This document shows, in pieces, positions 8,384 to 16,956 of a DNA stretch of 64,000 nucleotides. The stretch is from contig NZ_CP087588.1 of NCBI RefSeq assembly GCF_020985305.1, positions 2,913,501 to 2,977,500 of the forward strand, read 5' to 3'. The notes beneath the pieces are model-generated. The model was not told where the DNA came from. It saw only the letters and a list, made by a program, of their open reading frames with translations, and did not search any database. This DNA is from Croceicoccus sp. Ery15 (GTDB taxonomy: Bacteria > Pseudomonadota > Alphaproteobacteria > Sphingomonadales > Sphingomonadaceae). How positions within the stretch are numbered: position 1 is the first letter of the stretch; each line of letters starts with the position of its first letter. The position numbers were made by a program, and so were the translations under genes.

Positions 8384-9844
8384 CTACCCCGCCAGATATT
8401 CCGCCGAACGCAGCGACAGCGCCGCTGCGGTTAGCGTGGGATTGACGCTTCCGCTCGTCGGAAAAACCGACGTGCCGACCACCACCAGATTGCGCACCGC
8501 GTGGCTGACCAGATGGTCGTCGACCACCGAATTTTCGGCACTGGTGCCCATCCGGCAAGTGCCCTGCACATGACCCAGTGTCGGGCAGATCTTGGGATCG
8601 CGGATGTCCTCTATCGGCAGCGGGCTCAGTATGTCTGGCAACCGGCTCATCGCGTGGGCCAGCGTGTTGTGTGCATAATCGGACCAATGGCCGAATTTCA
8701 CCGCCGGCGTATCGCCGCCATCGTCGAAGACGCCGTTTTCATAATACATGTGATCCTCGACATAGAGGTCCAGCGGCAGACAATCGCGCCAGCGCCCCGG
8801 CGGATCGAGCCGTAGCCCGTGGTCGAAGCCGTTCTTGAAGATCAGCAAACTTGAACCGCGATCCTTGGTGCGTCCTTCCTCGATCAGGGAAAGATTCATC
8901 GCCGTCGCCGCTGTGCCGCCATCGTAATGCTGCAATCCGTCGAGATTAACCTCGACATTGACGAGCATTTTTTCGCCCAGATAGCGGCCCACCCCATGTC
9001 CGCCGATTCCCGAACGCAGCATGATGAACGGCGACCACAGCGCATTCGCACCCAGCACGCACAAGTTGCAGGATGCCTTGTAGTCCCGGGCCCCGTGCCG
9101 GAATTGCACCGATTTGACGACCCCGTCTGCCGTTTCCAGCATTTGCACTTCGCTGTCGATGCAGATGGAAACGGAGGGGTGCGACAGCACTCCTTCGAAC
9201 CCGTTGAGTGCATTGAATTTCGCATCCACGGGGCAAAGATTGCAGCGCGATACAGAACAACAGCGATTGCGCCGCGATTCATCGGTGGTGCGCGAAAGCT
9301 TTGCCGTGGGCATGGCGTAATGCAGATGGTCGTCCCGCTTGCGCATCAGTTCGTCAACCGACGACAGATGATGCGGCGGCTGCGGATAGGGGGCCGTGCC
9401 GGGGAAATGCGGCTCCAGCTCGTCCGAACCGGCGATCAGCATGAAATTTTCGGCTTGCTGGTAGAACGGGACCAGATCGTCGTAACCGACCGGCCAGTCG
9501 ACGCTGGTGCCCGTCAGGCTATGGATGCGGAAATCGTCGGGATGCAGCCGCGGGGTCAGCGCCCACCAGCAATTGCTGCTGCCGCCCAGACCGATCGTAA
9601 AGGCCCATTCCTTGTGAAATTCGCCGATATTGCGATAGGTGCTGTGGTTATCGACCGGCGCGTTCAGTGAATTGTCGATCTGCCACTGATGGGTGTTATG
9701 CCCGCCCTTTTCGACGATCAGCACGCGTTGGCCGGTCTTCGCCTCCAGAAATTTCTGGAGGAAGAAAAGCGAGCCCATGCCCGATCCGACGGCGACGACA
9801 TCCCATGTTTGCGCAGCCGCCTGTTCTGCGCCGATAAAGTTCAT
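8384..9844 (-). CDS. GMC-family FAD oxidoreductase with [Fe-S]-type cysteine motif (FADGDH-like)
   Basis: 486-residue GMC oxidoreductase oxidising an alcohol group of a sugar-like substrate. FAD motif AVGSGMGS around residues 18-25; GLGGSSNCWW is the FAD-contact motif; GHVQGTCRMG and FPTSGSVNPTLT near the C-terminus carry the GMC active-site region. Cysteines C195, C196, C201 and C204 (RCCSVSRCNLCPVDAK) match the [3Fe-4S] region of FAD-dependent glucose dehydrogenase alpha subunits. It has no signal peptide, consistent with export by its Tat partner at 7945-8379. The ATG at 9844 is preferred over a GTG at 9859 because GGGGGG lies 7 nt upstream. No multihaem cytochrome subunit is nearby, so the electron acceptor is unknown. 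Confidence 0.83.
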   Translation of the reverse strand: MNFIGAEQAAAQTWDVVAVGSGMGSLFFLQKFLEAKTGQRVLIVEKGGHNTHQWQIDNSLNAPVDNHSTYRNIGEFHKEWAFTIGLGGSSNCWWALTPRLHPDDFRIHSLTGTSVDWPVGYDDLVPFYQQAENFMLIAGSDELEPHFPGTAPYPQPPHHLSSVDELMRKRDDHLHYAMPTAKLSRTTDESRRNRCCSVSRCNLCPVDAKFNALNGFEGVLSHPSVSICIDSEVQMLETADGVVKSVQFRHGARDYKASCNLCVLGANALWSPFIMLRSGIGGHGVGRYLGEKMLVNVEVNLDGLQHYDGGTAATAMNLSLIEEGRTKDRGSSLLIFKNGFDHGLRLDPPGRWRDCLPLDLYVEDHMYYENGVFDDGGDTPAVKFGHWSDYAHNTLAHAMSRLPDILSPLPIEDIRDPKICPTLGHVQGTCRMGTSAENSVVDDHLVSHAVRNLVVVGTSVFPTSGSVNPTLTAAALSLRSAEYLAG

Positions 9845-9948
9845 GTTCGATCCCCCCACCGGATCTGTCGTTCGAATTCACTCCTGTCTGTTGCCACCCG
9901 TTCGCGGGCATTTCCGTTGCCCGCCCTTTATTCGATGCCTGTTGCCGG

Positions 9949-10974
9949 TCAGCCCGCCGGCGCGGGACTGTCCTGTCGTTCGCTTTTCTGCCGCTCCGCG
10001 ACCTCGGACGAAAAGACGAGGATGCCGTCCTCGGGCTTGTCGCCAATGTCATAGGGCGCGATCACATCGTCGGCCAAAGCCGCCTCGTCGCTCATCCGGC
10101 GGAAGTCGCGCAGGGCAGTGCCGGTGGAGCCATTGTCCACGTTCAGCGCGCCCAGCCCTTGCGCCACATGGTCGCCGTCGACGATGCGGAAATCGATGCT
10201 GAACCGCGTCATCCCCGTCACATTGTCCGATGTCGCATGCAGCTGGTTGGCCGAAAAGATCACCGCACCGCCCACCGGCAGCGTTACCTGCACCGCGGCA
10301 GGATGGTCGAGCGGGGCGAAGGGTTGCGGAATGCCGCGCTTGTCCTCGCCCTGCTTGTGCTCGGCCGCTTTCAACCGGCCGCGCGCGTTCCATGCATAGA
10401 TGTTGAAATCGTCAGAGCTGTTCTCGACCCCCGTTTCGACATAATGCGGATAGAATTCCATCGAGCATTCGCGGCTCATCGCAAAGACAGGCAGCCAGAA
10501 CTGGATCTGCTGCATCGGGGCGGACCACCATGTGTCGCGATGCGGCGGCTGTTTGTGCCCCACGCCCGATGTGAGATAGCCGTCGCTCGACACCACCCGC
10601 ATGCGCGGCACATCGAGGAAGGTGCGCGCGGGATCGAACCCCAGCTCTTCCAGATATTGCTTTTGCAGCGCGCGGGTCTGCGGATCGTGGATGAAACGCG
10701 GTTTGACCGCCGCCGCGCGCGCGACGAAATCGTCGACCGACAAATGGTGCTGCGCCGTGCGCGGATCGTGCGGGGCGAATGCCTCTTCCACCATGCGCTG
10801 CGCATGTTCGCACAGCGCGATGCTGGCAGGCGTGGGCGGCAACAGGTTCAGCTGGCCGCGATAGATCGCCTTTTCCTCATCCTCGATAGAGCCGGGCAGG
10901 CCGACCGTCACGGCGATCGAATGCCTGTCATTCGGGCGTTCGCCCGTGCGGCCTGCCGGGTGCGACATGGTCAT
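9949..10974 (-). CDS. phytanoyl-CoA dioxygenase-like Fe(II)/2-oxoglutarate enzyme
   Basis: 341-residue member of the PhyH-like non-haem iron superfamily, probably hydroxylating a sugar or lipid intermediate. Iron ligands: H145 and D147 in PPHRDTWW and the distal H246 in NQLHATSDN, followed by an Arg-containing strand (TRFSIDFR) for 2-oxoglutarate. The ATG at 10974 overlaps the upstream DUF707 stop (ATGA) and has GGAAGGGA upstream, so the longer in-frame reading to 11073 is rejected. Co-transcribed with the DUF707 and FAD-mutase-like genes. Substrate unknown. Confidence 0.75.
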   Translation of the reverse strand: MTMSHPAGRTGERPNDRHSIAVTVGLPGSIEDEEKAIYRGQLNLLPPTPASIALCEHAQRMVEEAFAPHDPRTAQHHLSVDDFVARAAAVKPRFIHDPQTRALQKQYLEELGFDPARTFLDVPRMRVVSSDGYLTSGVGHKQPPHRDTWWSAPMQQIQFWLPVFAMSRECSMEFYPHYVETGVENSSDDFNIYAWNARGRLKAAEHKQGEDKRGIPQPFAPLDHPAAVQVTLPVGGAVIFSANQLHATSDNVTGMTRFSIDFRIVDGDHVAQGLGALNVDNGSTGTALRDFRRMSDEAALADDVIAPYDIGDKPEDGILVFSSEVAERQKSERQDSPAPAG

Positions 10975-11873
10975 AGCAAGATCCCTTCCTGCCGGACCGG
11001 AACGGCGGGCTTTGGCAAGTAATTCACCTCTGTCAAAGCGCGCAGGAAAACGCCGATCGTCGATTTGAAGCAACGCGGCTTGTCGCGGCAGCGCCAGCTA
11101 TGGCCAAGCAGGCTGATCCCGTTAGCGATCCGCGTCTGCGTCGCGCCGATGCGCTGGCCCTGATTGTCGATCCCGCCATAGACCATCATCTTGTCGGGAA
11201 TATTGTCATAGCTTCTGACCAGCGCGGCCAGTTCGTCCTGCGGACCCATTTTTTCCTTGGCGAAATCCTTGTAAATTCCGCCGGTCGCGTGCGGACGCGT
11301 ATGCAGCATCGAGATTTCGTCGATGATCGCGGATCTAAATGCCGGATCGGGCATGGTCACTGTCCAGATCCGGTCCATGCCCCAACCGGTTTTCACCTTG
11401 GACAGGGTGGGCATGAAGCTTTTGAGATAATCGGTGCGGATGGCGGTTGCCATGCATTCGACGAAGTTCGAAAAACGCAGCTTCGTCCCCTTGCATTGCA
11501 GCAGGATCGCATAGCAGAAATAGCTGTCCGGATGCAGCGACGGCTGGGCCAGTAGCAGATCGTGCTCTTTGCAAATCTCGAAATAGCGGTTGAGGTCGGA
11601 TTTGGTGAAGACCAGATCGTCGTCCATGAACGCGATATAGCGATAGCGGTCCATGACGTCGGGATTGGCGGCGAGATAGCGATAGATGCTGTCCCACTTT
11701 GTCCCCTTGTCGATCGAGATTGGGAGATCGCCGTCGGCCCCGATATCGGGGTCGTCGATCCACTGGCTGACGATCAGGTCCCAGTTGCGGTCCCCCGGCC
11801 CTTCCAGCCAGCCATGATGGAGCGAGGTTTTGCCCCCGCGCACGAAAACGAGATTCTCTCTCGTGCTATTCAC
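10971..11873 (-). CDS. DUF707-family protein, possible glycosyltransferase-like enzyme
   Basis: 300 residues, recognisable as DUF707, a family with no settled function. The middle holds YIAFMDDDLVF, a DDD motif like the metal-binding DxD of GT-A glycosyltransferases, followed by the conserved GWGMDRIW and HTRPHATGG segments. GTG start at 11873 overlaps the preceding stop (GTGA), and its own TGA overlaps the next ATG. This three-gene coupling (FAD enzyme, DUF707, dioxygenase) suggests one biochemical unit. The glycosyltransferase idea is inference from DDD and context only. Confidence 0.7.
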   Translation of the reverse strand: MNSTRENLVFVRGGKTSLHHGWLEGPGDRNWDLIVSQWIDDPDIGADGDLPISIDKGTKWDSIYRYLAANPDVMDRYRYIAFMDDDLVFTKSDLNRYFEICKEHDLLLAQPSLHPDSYFCYAILLQCKGTKLRFSNFVECMATAIRTDYLKSFMPTLSKVKTGWGMDRIWTVTMPDPAFRSAIIDEISMLHTRPHATGGIYKDFAKEKMGPQDELAALVRSYDNIPDKMMVYGGIDNQGQRIGATQTRIANGISLLGHSWRCRDKPRCFKSTIGVFLRALTEVNYLPKPAVPVRQEGILL

Positions 11874-13246
11874 GTCAGCCCCCCGTAACTATGGCTGCCA
11901 ACGACGGCTGCCCCCGCTCGCCGCGATTGCAGCCGATCCAGCGCCTTTTGCGCGGCATTCTCGCCACTTTTGAAGGCCTGGTCGGTCCAGATGTAACCCC
12001 AGTCGCCGAACCGACCGCAAAAGGCGACGCCGATCTCGTCCAGATAGTCGTGGATCAGCTTTACCGCGGCGGGGCGGTCATGGTCGAAGATGATATTGGC
12101 ATAGGGCGCGACGATGGTGCTGGTATGGTTCACCTGGTCGCGCCCGTCGATCAGCCCCGCCTTGAGCAGCCCGTCGATCACTGGTTCGATATAGGCATCG
12201 GCAGGCTTGGTGCGGGGTTTCCATTTCTGGCTGAAATAGACCTCTGCCTGCAGCGCGCTGCAGCCCTTGGGCGCAACATTGGGCGAGAAGTTCGACGGAT
12301 AGGACAGCCGCGCAAAGCAGATGTCCTCGTCATAGAAATAGGTCCAGTGCGCGTCCTTGATGAACGGCTTGGTGACGCCGATGTTGACCAGCACCACTTC
12401 GGTGCAGGCGAGCTTTGCCGCGGCGGCCTTCACATCGTCGGGCGCGCCCTTGATCATCGGGATCAGGCTGGGCAGCGCGACCGACGACACCACCGCGTCA
12501 TAGGGCGCCACCCGCCCGTCGCGCATCGTCAGCGTGCGGGCGACCGGATCGATTTCGGTGATTTCCGAATTCACCTGCAGGTTCGCACGGTCGCGGAAAC
12601 CGTTGAGATAGGACACGAATCCGCCATGCGTGGGATAGCGGAAATGGTCGACATAATGCACGTCGGGCGATTGTTCGTTCAGCGCGCCGACCAGCATCTG
12701 TTCGAGGCTGGGGCGATAAAGCCGCGGGCCGAGCCAGTCGGTCGTCAGGTTCTTCGCCTCGGTCGAATGGTATTTCTTGGTATATTCCATCGGAAAGGTC
12801 CGCGCGAACGTCTCTCCGAAGGCGGCGAGCAGCCAGTCCTCGTAATTCCCGATCTTCGCTTCCTCGACCGGCGTTTTCGACGCCTCTACGAAGTCGCGGA
12901 TGCATTTCATGATCAGATCGGTCGGCAGACCGTGCAGATTGGTCTGCGCCGGATGCTTGATGAAATGACCCTGCCAGAAATTATCGACATAGGCGCGCAG
13001 CCGTTCGAACGTGCCGCCGATGGAATCGGCGAACAGTTCCTGCAGGCGCTTGTCCTCTGTGAAAGAGATATGCGGACCTTCGTCGAACAGATAGCCGTCG
13101 ACATAGGCATGGGTGGAGGTATGCCCGCCATGCACGGGGCGCTTTTCGTAGATTGTCGCGTTCACTGCCTCGCCCGACAGGGCGTGCGAGGCGCCGAAAC
13201 CGGCGAAACCCGATCCGATGATGGCGATATTGGGCTTGCTTGCCAC
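11870..13246 (-). CDS. FAD-dependent UDP-galactopyranose-mutase/protoporphyrinogen-oxidase-like protein
   Basis: 458-residue flavoprotein of the NAD(P)-binding Rossmann / amine-oxidase superfamily. IAIIGSGFAGFGASH (GxGxxG at residues 11-16), YEKRPVHGGHTSTH for FAD ribose and pyrophosphate contacts, and DEGPHISF follow in order; the C-terminal CGRFGDWGYIW is the second FAD-contact motif. Together with its setting in a polysaccharide cluster this favours a UGM-like ring contraction or a sugar desaturation/oxidation rather than haem synthesis. GTG start; no strong Shine-Dalgarno. The 3' end overlaps the DUF707 gene by 4 bp. Confidence 0.7.
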   Translation of the reverse strand: MASKPNIAIIGSGFAGFGASHALSGEAVNATIYEKRPVHGGHTSTHAYVDGYLFDEGPHISFTEDKRLQELFADSIGGTFERLRAYVDNFWQGHFIKHPAQTNLHGLPTDLIMKCIRDFVEASKTPVEEAKIGNYEDWLLAAFGETFARTFPMEYTKKYHSTEAKNLTTDWLGPRLYRPSLEQMLVGALNEQSPDVHYVDHFRYPTHGGFVSYLNGFRDRANLQVNSEITEIDPVARTLTMRDGRVAPYDAVVSSVALPSLIPMIKGAPDDVKAAAAKLACTEVVLVNIGVTKPFIKDAHWTYFYDEDICFARLSYPSNFSPNVAPKGCSALQAEVYFSQKWKPRTKPADAYIEPVIDGLLKAGLIDGRDQVNHTSTIVAPYANIIFDHDRPAAVKLIHDYLDEIGVAFCGRFGDWGYIWTDQAFKSGENAAQKALDRLQSRRAGAAVVGSHSYGGLT

Positions 13247-13277
13247 GTTAGTTGCGCGTCCCTGTTATATTTTGGTC

Positions 13278-14579
13278 TTAGTCTTCGATTTGGGCCTTGG
13301 GGACGGGAACGATGAACTTGCCGCCCCAGTCGCGCACGGCGGCCATCTGTTCCTTGATCTCGTCCTTCAGGTTCCAGGGCAGGATAAGCACGTAATCGGG
13401 CCGCGTGTTCAGGATCTCGTTAGGGTCCAGAATCGGGACGCCGACGCCGGGGAAGTAACAGCCCTGTTTGGAAGGAGCGCGGTCCACCGTGTAATCGATG
13501 AAGTCGCTGTCCACCCCGCAATAATTCAACAGCGTCACGCCCTTGGCCGGCGCGCCATAGCCGACGATGGTCTTGCCCTGTTTCTTCAGGTCGAGCAGCA
13601 GTTCGAGCAGCGCGAATTTCGTTTCCAGAATATCGGCCCGCCACGCGCGATAGGTGGCCGGATTGTCGAGCCCGTATTCCAGCTCTTCATTGCGCATCGC
13701 TTCCAGCGAAATTTCGTTCGGACGGGCGGCATCCTTGCGGCACACGAAAAAGCGCACCGATCCGCCATGGGTCGGCAGATTTTCGACCGCGAAGACGCGT
13801 AAATCAGCCGCATCGAACAGCCGTTCCGCCGCGATCAGCGAGAGATAGGAGAAATGTTCGTGATAAATCGTGTCGAACTGGCGGCCCTGCATCAGGCGCA
13901 GCAAGTGCTGCACTTCGAATGTGGCGACGCCTTCGGGCTTCAGGATCGCGGCAATGCCGCGCACGAAATCATTGATAAAGGGCACATGGGCCAGCACATT
14001 ATTGGCGGTGACCAGATCGGCCTGCCATCCCCGTGCGGCAAGCGATTTGCCATAGGCCTCGGTCATGAATTCGATATCGACGTCGATGCCCATCCGCCGG
14101 GCCATTTCGGCGGGGCCTGCGGTCGGTTCTACCCCGAAACAGGGGATGCCGGCCGCCTTGACATATTGCAGCAGATATCCGTCGTTGCAGGCAACTTCGA
14201 CCACCTTGCTGTCGGCGGTCAGGCCGAACCGTTCGACAGCCATGTCGACATAGGCCTTCGCATGCGCCAGCCATGTCGTCGAATGGGACGAGAAATAGGT
14301 GTAATCGGCGCGGAAAATCGCATCGGCGGGCAGCACATCGCCCGCCTGCGCCAGCCAGCATTGCCCGCAAACCCGCACCGCGAGCGGATAGGTCGCCTCC
14401 GGCTCGCCCATGCGGTCTTTGGGGATCATGTCATTGGCGACGGGGCTGTGCCCCAGATCGGCCAGCACGATGTCCAGCGGAGCATCGCAATGGCGGCATT
14501 TCGCGCCGCTTGCTGCCGCGGTCGTTACACTGCCCGTGTGCGGATCGCTTTGAACCGCTGCCGCCCCGCCATTGTTCAT
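13278..14579 (-). CDS. three-domain sugar C-methyltransferase (NovU/TylC3-like)
   Basis: SAM-dependent C-methyltransferase for nucleotide-linked keto-deoxysugars, 433 residues. N-terminal zinc domain with C28/C31 (CRHCDAPL) and a second CxxC (VCGQCW); central SAM domain with VVEVACNDGYLL; catalytic IYHEHFSYLS segment; C-terminal domain with KTIVGYGAPAKGVTLLNYC, typical of the family. The ATG at 14579 is chosen (GGGGGG 11 nt upstream) over a TTG at 14603. With RfbF and the SDRs it suggests a C-methyl-branched CDP-deoxyhexose (3-C-methylation is the usual activity of such enzymes). Exact sugar unknown. Confidence 0.85.
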   Translation of the reverse strand: MNNGGAAAVQSDPHTGSVTTAAASGAKCRHCDAPLDIVLADLGHSPVANDMIPKDRMGEPEATYPLAVRVCGQCWLAQAGDVLPADAIFRADYTYFSSHSTTWLAHAKAYVDMAVERFGLTADSKVVEVACNDGYLLQYVKAAGIPCFGVEPTAGPAEMARRMGIDVDIEFMTEAYGKSLAARGWQADLVTANNVLAHVPFINDFVRGIAAILKPEGVATFEVQHLLRLMQGRQFDTIYHEHFSYLSLIAAERLFDAADLRVFAVENLPTHGGSVRFFVCRKDAARPNEISLEAMRNEELEYGLDNPATYRAWRADILETKFALLELLLDLKKQGKTIVGYGAPAKGVTLLNYCGVDSDFIDYTVDRAPSKQGCYFPGVGVPILDPNEILNTRPDYVLILPWNLKDEIKEQMAAVRDWGGKFIVPVPKAQIED

Positions 14580-14609
14580 GTTCCGATCAACCCCCCGGTT
14601 CAATTCTGG

Positions 14610-14635
14610 AAAATTATGCGCCCCGCTACGGGGCG
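14610..14635 (-). terminator. intrinsic terminator after the GT2 gene
   Basis: On the minus strand a perfect 7-bp stem (14619-14625/14629-14635) with a 3-nt loop is followed by CATAATTTT, directly after the stop of the upstream glycosyltransferase. It separates that gene from the methyltransferase unit. Confidence 0.75.
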
Positions 14636-14637
14636 GA

Positions 14638-15762
14638 CTAGCCTGTCGCCGCCTCGCTATTTTCGAAACGCTCGGTAAACCGCTTGTGGATCAGCTTGCG
14701 GGCAAGAGGTGCGGGCGCGGCCAGAACGGCCAGCACCCAGCCCGCCACGATCACCCGCTTTTTCAGCGGGTCGAAATTCCTGCGAAAGACCGATCCGATC
14801 GCATCGATACCCGCCGTCAGCCGCCCGTCGCCGGGCATCGGATGGCACTCTGGCGTCAGGCGCAGGCTGGCAGCGCGCAGTTGCAGCAAATGGCGGCTGC
14901 GACGCAGGCTGTCGGGCCGCGGCAGTTCCACACCCTGCTGCGCGCAAATCACCTCTGCAGTGTGCTGGCGCTTTATCGCCCGCGCCACTTCGCGCGCAAA
15001 CTTGTCGGGCCGCGTGCCCAGGTTCGAATCGTTCGCGCCGTGCTGGCGATACAAAACCAGCGGTTCGACCACTGTCACCACATCGCCCATCAACGGAGCA
15101 AGGGCGAGGCAGGTCGAATCGGTGGCGCTGTCATGCTCTGGCCCGATGGGGAAGAGCTGTTCCAGAAAGCGGCGCGCATAGGCATTGGCCGATCCGGGCG
15201 GTGTGGGATATTCGGTCGAACTGCGCGCCCATGCGGTGATCTGCGCCGGTTCGGGGCGAAAGGATAAATCGGGAATGAGATCGCCGAATGGGCGGTCCTC
15301 TGCATCGATCAGCTGCATCTGGACCTGCACCTTGGTCACTGCCGGGCCCCATGCGGCGGCGACGGCCGTCGCAAATCCGGGTTCGAGAGCATCGTCAGCG
15401 TCGAGGAATACGACCACATCGCCGGTCGATTGCGCGAAGGCCGCATTATTGGCAATGCGCTGCCCTGAATTGTCCTGATAGATCGCGGTGATCGAACCGG
15501 CAAAGCTTTCGATGACCTCGCGCGAATTGTCGGTCGATCCGTCATCGACGACGATCACTTCGATATCGGGCCAGTCCATCGCCAGCGCGCTTTCGATCGC
15601 GCGGCCCAGAAAACGGTCGTAATTGTAATTGGCGATCAGGATCGAAAAGCGTCTCGGCGAAATGGAATGGCCGGTCTGCGCACGCGGTGCGGCGCGGACA
15701 TCGTCCGTAAACGCGGTCGATCGCTGCACGGGTTCCGTGTCGGGATGCACTGCCACAAACAT
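14638..15762 (-). CDS. family 2 glycosyltransferase
   Basis: 374-residue GT-A fold enzyme, probably adding one sugar to the repeat unit of the exported polysaccharide on the cytoplasmic face. FSILIANYNYDRFL opens the domain after a 35-residue N-terminal lead; VIVVDDGSTDNS and VVFLDADDAL carry the nucleotide and metal-binding aspartates. A C-terminal hydrophobic stretch (KRVIVAGWVLAVLAAPAPLA) may associate it with the membrane. The ATG at 15762 is chosen as it has AGGGGG about 12 nt and CAGG about 6 nt upstream; a longer reading to 15831 is in-frame but unsupported. Confidence 0.85.
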   Translation of the reverse strand: MFVAVHPDTEPVQRSTAFTDDVRAAPRAQTGHSISPRRFSILIANYNYDRFLGRAIESALAMDWPDIEVIVVDDGSTDNSREVIESFAGSITAIYQDNSGQRIANNAAFAQSTGDVVVFLDADDALEPGFATAVAAAWGPAVTKVQVQMQLIDAEDRPFGDLIPDLSFRPEPAQITAWARSSTEYPTPPGSANAYARRFLEQLFPIGPEHDSATDSTCLALAPLMGDVVTVVEPLVLYRQHGANDSNLGTRPDKFAREVARAIKRQHTAEVICAQQGVELPRPDSLRRSRHLLQLRAASLRLTPECHPMPGDGRLTAGIDAIGSVFRRNFDPLKKRVIVAGWVLAVLAAPAPLARKLIHKRFTERFENSEAATG

Positions 15763-15922
15763 GTTTTGCCTGAGCCCCCTTTCTGACCCGCAAAAAAATC
15801 GAAACCGGATTGCTGCCCCCAGCTCCGGCATTCAAGCCGCGCGCTGGCCCGATCTCAAGGTCCCATTCGATAGCTACCCCTAAGGGTCACGACCGACTGG
15901 CGGGCCACTCCAGCCTTCCTTG

Positions 15923-16795
15923 TTAAAGGTCGAGTATCCGTAACGGATCGGCGCGACCGCGTAATACATCGCCAAAGGCGCGTATGTTTCCTTTCAACCG
16001 TCCGCGCCGGTCGACCAGCGGTTCCGGCCGTATGCTTTTCGCCAGATTCGCCGCGACATTGCGCGCCATCAGCGCCCAGCCATGAACCGCGCCGATCGTG
16101 CCCTTGCGGCGAAGATAGACGATATTCGCAACCTGCGAATATCCCAGCTTCAGACCCGACGTGCGGCCTCCGCGCGTGCCCATGTGTATGCCGGTGATGG
16201 CATTGGTCCGCAGCATATGGCCGCGACGTGCCAGCTGTTCGGTAAAGTCCACGTCTTCCTGCCAGCCGTATAGCGGCAGGTTTTCGTCGAACGACAAGCC
16301 TTCGCATGCGCTCATGCGGAAGGCCATGTTGCAGCCGTACAGCCAGCTGGTTCTTTCATCGGGCCGGGCGGGACGCGGCGCGCCCGCGTCGAGCATCGCC
16401 TCGGCCTCTTCATACGAAAGCGCGCCGGTCTGCGCGCCGTCTGCGATCAGCCAGCCGGTCAGGCCGACCAGCTTCGGATCGGCAACAAACAGAGCTTCCA
16501 GCCTTTCAAGGAAATCATGCGCGACCACGAAATCATCGTCAAAGAAGACCACCGCATCGGTCTTTCCGCGTAGCAGCGACAAGGCGACATTGCGCTGGCA
16601 GCAAAGGCCCTTTTTGGGCGAGACCACCGCATGTTCGGGCGCCATGTCCAGCGCATCCACACCCGCGATATCATCGGGCGATGCGCCGACGACCACGATC
16701 CCGTCGGGCAGGCGCGTCTGGTGCTTGAAGCGGTCGACCACCTTGCACAGCACATCGGGCCGCCCGGTGGTGGCAATCGCCACATGGATCCGCAT
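15923..16795 (-). CDS. family 2 glycosyltransferase
   Basis: 290-residue GT2 enzyme. MRIHVAIATTGRPDVL begins the fold; CCQRNVAL, DAVVFFDDDFVV (DxD-type metal site) and YGWQEDVDFTEQL (acceptor-side ED motif) are in the expected order. Basic C-terminal third. Start ATG with GGAGAAG about 8 nt upstream. A short region (16796-16956) containing an 8-bp inverted repeat (16897-16904/16928-16935) lies between it and the next upstream gene. Donor and acceptor not predictable. Confidence 0.85.
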   Translation of the reverse strand: MRIHVAIATTGRPDVLCKVVDRFKHQTRLPDGIVVVGASPDDIAGVDALDMAPEHAVVSPKKGLCCQRNVALSLLRGKTDAVVFFDDDFVVAHDFLERLEALFVADPKLVGLTGWLIADGAQTGALSYEEAEAMLDAGAPRPARPDERTSWLYGCNMAFRMSACEGLSFDENLPLYGWQEDVDFTEQLARRGHMLRTNAITGIHMGTRGGRTSGLKLGYSQVANIVYLRRKGTIGAVHGWALMARNVAANLAKSIRPEPLVDRRGRLKGNIRAFGDVLRGRADPLRILDL

Positions 16796-16956
16796 GGTTC
16801 AACTTCTCCGCTTGAACGCCCGTCATCGACGGGGCCATCTCGCGCAATCAATACGCCGTGCGCGGGCGATCTGCCATGGCGAACAAGGTCGAACCTCCAA
16901 AGGGTTAAACAAAGGGTTAAGACGCGACCCTTTGGAATCGGCATCAGCAGCGGGGC

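Noticed and set aside
10974..11073. Longer N-terminus for the PhyH-like protein
   Set aside because: Lies inside the overlapping DUF707 gene; ATG 10974 has a good Shine-Dalgarno and the ATGA junction.
12498..12905. Open frame antisense/out of frame within the UGM-like gene and many similar long frames in GC-rich genes
   Set aside because: High GC leaves long stop-free frames opposite real genes; codon pattern and motifs support only the annotated strand.
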